Positions 59,518 to 64,000 of a DNA stretch of 64,000 nucleotides are shown one piece after another. Each line of letters begins with the position of its first letter. The stretch's first letter is position 1. Origin of the DNA: Phialocephala subalpina (lineage: Eukaryota; Ascomycota; Leotiomycetes; Helotiales; Mollisiaceae); contig FJOG01000015.1 in assembly GCA_900073065.1 (NCBI GenBank), forward strand, positions 753,791-817,790, given 5' to 3'. Both the position numbers and the translations under genes were made by a program. The notes under the pieces were generated by a model. The model was given only the letters and a program-made list of their open reading frames with translations. It did not search any database and was not told where the DNA came from.

Positions 59518-62092
59518 ATGGCACTTTCGGTTGCACCCTCCAATTTCGGTATGTCGCCTTCCCTTCAATCCGTTGCACGTTGGGAGTACCATGACCTTGC
59601 TGACAGCCATAGATATGAATGATTCTTGGACATTGTCTGCATATTCACAAATGGTGCTCTTCCAGAATGACTTCTCAAGAGAATATCTCGCGTTTGACAA
59701 TCCATCCCACGCTAAGCAACAGATAATTCAATCTTTGGCCCATCGCTCGGAGCTCGGCCTCGAATATCAGTATAACCTGCTCGAACGCATAGCACTGGTC
59801 TCACGGCCACTTGCATTGCCTCAAGATCTATTTGAAGAACCCAATTGGAGTCAATTCCTTGACTTTGATAGCAACACTGAGCCTTTGATTGATGGAGCCC
59901 ACGGACTGGAGCCAACAAAAACCCCCCGCCGATCTCCGGCTGAGTTAGGATCTATGAGCTCGAGTCCAATCAAGAGGCAAGCATATGGAATGAACGACGC
60001 TCCGCCCACATTTTCTTCTCGTCCTTCTGATAAGGAGAGCTTGGCTTTGGCGAGACTCAACTCCAGTTATGATAACTTCTTATCCTATTTGGGAACGTTC
60101 ATTGGTCGATTACATCTTCAATCGCAGTCTTCTGCGGACCTCATTTCAACCCTTCAAAGATCTGTGAAAGCAAGTCACGACCTACTCGAGGTCATCGGAG
60201 TGATTTGTGCGCACGATAAGCAAAATGCGGAGGCAATGAACGTGGCACAAAATGCTGTATACGACAACATTGACCATATAATCGATATTACCCAAGGTGT
60301 TATCAATCTATCGAGGATCGAGGCCCAAGATGCGATCTCACTCCCGAAAGATAACTGTCTTCTCAAAGCTGCAACAAATTGTGTTAAAGCTGTTGGAGAA
60401 TGCGTCGCTAAGGCTAAGTTCATGATTGGGAGAATTGGAAATTTTAGGCTCGAGCCTCAAGTCGAATCACTGCTGACTGCGGCTGAGTACTTCGACCAAC
60501 ATTGTGGGTCTACCTGCGCAGACGTTCAAAATGACCGGCTCGACCTAGGGAATGTATCGGATAGTCTTCAGGGTGCCGCTACAACACAGAGTCGATCAGC
60601 CAGCAGAGCTGTTTCCGTGAGCAGTACCCACAGTAACTATGGTCGTGGTCGGATCGGGAAAGTTTTCAGCAGAGCATCGTCTATCAGAAGTGGGACAAGC
60701 TCAATGTACTCTTGCTTTGACTCAAAGTCAAGCAAGTCTGGCGCTACAGACACTTCCATATCGTCTCGACGAAGTCGTCGAGCCATGGACAATTTCGCGA
60801 AAGCAGCAATGAAGGCTGTTAAGGCTATTGGCGCTTGCTGGAGATGCAAACTTTTGAGGAAACATGTACGTTATGGCATAAGCAATCCGAGCTTCGACTA
60901 ACGACGTCTAGTGTGATGACGAAAATCTTTGTGAATCTTGTCCAACAAATACCAACAAATCGGAATGGAAGAAACTCGGATGCAAGCGAGGGACGTTAGA
61001 GGATAACATGATTTCAGTGAGCCTCTGTTTGAAGCCACTTGGTTCCGAAATCGGCAGTGATGATGCGGTATGCAAAGACTATGATTTTGCAGCACATGCC
61101 AATCATGACTCTCGGTTGCGAGCAAGAAACAGAGAGGCTGAGATCCAGTTTCGCAAAAGATGTGTTCTAATTAAAAACCTGGACAGTTTTCTACAGACAC
61201 TCGACAATACATTATCTGATATGAACGGTTTCACGATACCATTTGCGGTCTCAACTGGGAATCAATATGCCATATCATTGACACCACTGGACGACTGCAT
61301 CGAGAGCATCAACTGGGAGCTGTCATGTTTGGACGGCCGGCAGAAAATTCTGGGCGATTTCACGGTCGACAGGCTGACCGTTCTCCTAAGATCAGCGGCT
61401 CTCTATCAAGCTAGAACAGACGGTGTACGTATTGGGTTGATACATGCGCTTTATGTGAATCACTCACTGACTTCACATTGGTTCAATAGGATCAATTAGT
61501 TGCGCAGTCTTTGATATGTCTCAGGGACTGTCTTGAGGTCACGAACCTCAAGATGGGTAGACACTTCGACGGATTCTTCCACCTGTCTTGCCTCATGCCC
61601 GGCGACGCTTCTACGTGCAACATCGAGTCGATCGCAAATCTCGATGCCAGCATCTCACGTTACGTCGGCGAGTTCTCGCGTGTCTTTTTCCAAAAAGAAA
61701 AAATGCGGAATGTGAGAACGTGGTGGTTGTCTGCATTTTACAGCTTGTGCATTCAACATTTCGTCAGGAAAGCCCTACTGCAATTGCACGAAAGTGCTAG
61801 TCTCGTGGAAGGCTCCAAGGAAAAGCCAGCCGGAGCGCAGCAATACCTACATCTAGCAGTTCGACTGTTTCTGGCGTACTCCCGGAAGTACGACCCTTTA
61901 ATACAAAAGTTACAGACAGACTTCGGGGCTACGATGAGTCAGGAGGACATTCTATTCAACAACGAAATCGCTGTCACTCGACTAGCAGTAGGACATGTCG
62001 CCTGGAAGTCCGCCGGTATCGAGAGTTCTAAAGACTATCTAGAGTTACTCTTAGAAGACGAAGGGCACAGACTTCCTAGATGCAATAAATAA
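59518..62092 (+). CDS. Fungal protein with Zn(II)2Cys6-like cluster
   Basis: Exons 59,518-59,548, 59,607-60,865, 60,912-61,424 and 61,490-62,092 are in phase and give 801 residues. The first exon begins MALSVAPSNF, and the 58-nt intron has a GTATGT donor. A Ser-rich linker (near 340-410) precedes CWRCKLLRKH-CDDENLCESCP, a six-Cys cluster split by a 46-nt intron. Such clusters resemble Zn2Cys6 DNA-binding units, but here the cluster lies mid-protein, as in a large uncharacterised fungal family. The C-terminal part is mostly helical. After the TAA at 62,090 the same frame stays open for 96 codons. Confidence 0.82.
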
Positions 62093-62383
62093 GTAGATAA
62101 GGAATTCGCTGTGGGTGATGTGAGCCTCGAAAAGCCCAGTTACTTACCAGCTCCCGTACGCATTCAAACGGAAGAAGTCGAGGAATCCCAAGAGCGGTAT
62201 TCAAAAGAGGCTCTTCCTCCAAGGCGAAGGCGTCAACGGTCCACGGAGAGTGAATGCAGATCGACGACCATCCGAAGTTACCGCGTCGATGCAGCAGCCA
62301 ATGGGAAGAAGAATATTGCTCAATCCGTAGCTTTCAATGTCCGTCAGCGATATCTTGATCGAAGTTTGGAAGCTGGACGTTAA
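62093..62383 (+). other. In-frame open extension after the stop
   Basis: The frame of the upstream gene continues without a break from 62,093 to a stop at 62,381-62,383. It encodes a basic, Arg/Ser-rich stretch (EALPPRRRRQRSTESE). There is no ATG near its start. Either the gene was once longer and gained a TAA, or the openness is chance. Confidence 0.4.
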
Positions 62384-63367
62384 TATCCGAGAAGTCGTTC
62401 TCACTTTTGACTTGTATGTCACGTCGATTTCGATACAGACATTGGAGAACCCCACAACTAGAGTATTGCACAGTTCACGAAATTACGAGCTTGATGTGCA
62501 AGGTTCAAGGATCTTCGCCATCGTTCTGGCAGGAAGACGTATCGAAGAATGGATGATATGGATGATATGGATTCTCTGCGAAGTGTTCAATTGGGGCTGT
62601 ACTGCATGTCGAAGATTAGGGTTAGCTCAACAATTAAGTGAGTCAAATAATTGATTCTACATGCCTCAGAGACTTGACCGGACGATAGAACTTGTCGATA
62701 GAATATCCGACTTTCATGCCTGGTTTCAGATGATCGCAGCACAGCATGCGTTGCCAAGCCGGCTTTATGAGATGGTACGTAGGTCGAGCATCAGTTTGTG
62801 GGCAAAGAATGGTATTGTTAAGTCCGTCGATCTAGCTAGGGAGGAGAATGAGGATATAAGGGTCTGTGAGATTACCCCTGAGCTATACTACATATGGAAA
62901 GAGAGCATGACACCACTACACGTGATCAGCAACTGACAAGCTTCCTGGATGCAGGCAGGAAACAAACTCGTGCGGTTAGAAAGTCTGTCCCACGCCAAAT
63001 CAAGAACACGATGCTTGAGTTGTTGATATCGTGCCATTCAACTTATGATCCTAAAATGATGTCTGACATGGGAACAGACTTTCTGGCAGCACGAGTATGG
63101 TAGGCGAGGCAGTGAAAAGTTTGTGAAGAAGATCAGATATTGTCAAGAGTTATGTATTGTAGGTCCCATCTACCAGAACCATCCTGATTTATCCTGTGCA
63201 TTCAGAATACGCCAATCCATTGCCCCAAATATTTCTAGTCATCAATCTACACCCCTCATTTAATGAATTGAAAAAGGAAATAACGCCATGAACTGTTTCC
63301 GAAATACCACAATCTCAAAACCATCTTCCGAACTCAATGAAATCCCCTCTCAGTACACCCTCATCTC
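62384..63367. other. Intergenic with dispersed-repeat copy C
   Basis: Apart from copy C of the dispersed coding repeat I see no supported gene. A plus-strand frame from 62,661 runs into copy C and ends with it. Confidence 0.45.
62766..62938 (+). repeat. Dispersed coding repeat, copy C
   Basis: This is the third copy of the repeat seen at 21,410 and 56,672, in opposite orientation. It is open on the plus strand and reads YEMVRRSS, SLWAKNGIVKSVDLAREENE, then ITPELYYIWKESM to a TGA at 62,933-62,935. Confidence 0.85.
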
Positions 63368-63875
63368 TCAATAATAAACCCGACCAAGATAGAAATCACG
63401 AGGAAATCTCTTCTCACCCTCCACATAAGGAATGCTCGCCTCATCTCTCGCCAAATCATTAACCCATCTTCCCTTCGGGACAATGCCCTTTCCATTAGCC
63501 CACTTATCCGCCAAGTAAAACCAACTCAACGCATTGCCCACGGTACCGACCTCACCACTAACACTAATCTTCGCAAAGGAACTCATCTCCTCATATAGCT
63601 TCTCATCCGTCCATAATTCAAGCAAGTGATTCGCAACAGCCTTCCAATCTCCTGGCTCGATTAAGAATCCGTTCTTGCGGTGCTGGACCTGGAGAGTGCA
63701 CCACCGCAATTGGTGGCGATGACGGGCTTGCCTTTGTGGATTGCTTTGGAGACCTTGACTTCGAAGCCTTCTCGGGCAGAGAGCTGGAGGACGATGTGTG
63801 AGGCTGAGAGGAGGGTGTTGAGGAGTTGGTCATTGGGTGCGAGCCGCTTGACTGAGATTGAAGACTTAAGTTTCG
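63368..63875 (-). pseudogene. Trehalose phosphorylase/synthase-like GT4, 3' end with frameshift
   Basis: The minus strand reads VKRLAPNDQLLNTLLSASHI, VLQLSAREGFEVKVSKAIHKGKP with VIATNCGG, then after a shift near 63,695 LQVQHRKNGFLIEPGD, a LLELWTDEKLYEEM block and RWVNDLARDEASIPYVEGE. This is the C-terminal half of fungal trehalose phosphorylase/synthase (CCG-9-like GT4) proteins. One missing base in GGTGCACTCTCC explains the shift. The upstream sequence ends at a CAG preceded by pyrimidines (possible intron acceptor), then runs into an LTR-like end. Only the 3' part is in the window, so the state of the rest is unknown. Confidence 0.75.
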
Positions 63876-63894
63876 ACGACCTAAATAGCTTAGT

Positions 63895-64000
63895 TGTACT
63901 ATAGTACAGGCTTTCTGTTTCTCAAGTTATTGCGAAGTCAATTCGAAGTTCTCAAAGTTCTATTTATACGCATGAACTTCGTGAGTAAAATCTAGACAGT
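63895..64000. mobile_element. Possible LTR end cut by the window border
   Basis: The sequence from 63,895 starts with the palindrome TGTACTATAGTACA, has the 5'-TG expected of an LTR, and contains a TATA-like CTATTTATA near 63,962. It directly abuts the glycosyltransferase relic. The element cannot be confirmed because the window ends. Confidence 0.35.

Noticed and set aside
1..64000. tRNA or rRNA genes
   Set aside because: I looked for tRNA B-box-like GGTTCRANNCC segments with a matching A box and for rRNA cores and found none convincing by eye.

Overview
The window looks like nuclear DNA of a filamentous ascomycete (Pezizomycotina). Introns are short (46-121 nt, mostly 50-70) with GTRNGT donors, and the genes have fungal-specific architectures: BTB, NACHT-zinc finger-ankyrin, HET-NB-ARC-TPR, a Zn(II)2Cys6-like cluster and a GPI-anchored Cys-rich protein. 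Very AT-rich blocks hold coding relics full of TAA/TAG where W or Q is expected, which is the signature of repeat-induced point mutation (RIP). AT-rich blocks alternating with gene blocks fit Leotiomycetes best, but that placement is inference.

Region 1, about 1-17,655, is a RIP-decayed block. It holds a Tc1/mariner element with intact TIRs (2714-4048), a HET-NB-ARC-TPR NLR relic (4385-8039), an ankyrin relic (about 10,690-11,030), short repeats, a DUF3435 tyrosine-recombinase relic on the minus strand (about 15,840-13,390) and a pogo-like relic whose TIR sits at the edge of the block. A decayed DUF3435 gene pointing toward NLR and ankyrin relics suggests an eroded Starship-like element. This is the most interesting hypothesis in the window and it is not proven.

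Region 2, 17.7-33.0 kb, is gene-rich: a BTB protein, a Baeyer-Villiger monooxygenase with a 114-bp MITE just upstream, a GPI-anchored Cys-rich protein, and an 11-exon SNF2/RING helicase. The helicase is in phase throughout except for a 19-bp tandem repeat that introduces a stop. Convergent to it is an intact seven-exon NACHT-zinc finger-ankyrin NLR.

Region 3, 33-36 kb, holds a hairpin cluster and a pogo/Fot1-like element (33,623-35,829) that is much less RIP-mutated than its relative at 17 kb.

Region 4, 38-56 kb, carries a C2H2 protein, an F-box protein, a six-bladed propeller protein, a GYP7-type TBC RabGAP, a polytopic membrane protein split by a Tc1/mariner insertion, a 40-residue Cys-rich micro-protein gene, and a Derlin.

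Region 5, 56-64 kb, has a dense array of GC-rich hairpins next to one of three copies of a dispersed coding repeat, a fold-type III PLP enzyme, a Zn-cluster-like protein, and the 3' end of a frameshifted trehalose phosphorylase/synthase-like gene that meets an LTR-like end at the window edge. Most genes look like independent single genes; I see no biosynthetic cluster. The unifying theme is mobile DNA, its RIP inactivation, and NLR-type allorecognition genes.
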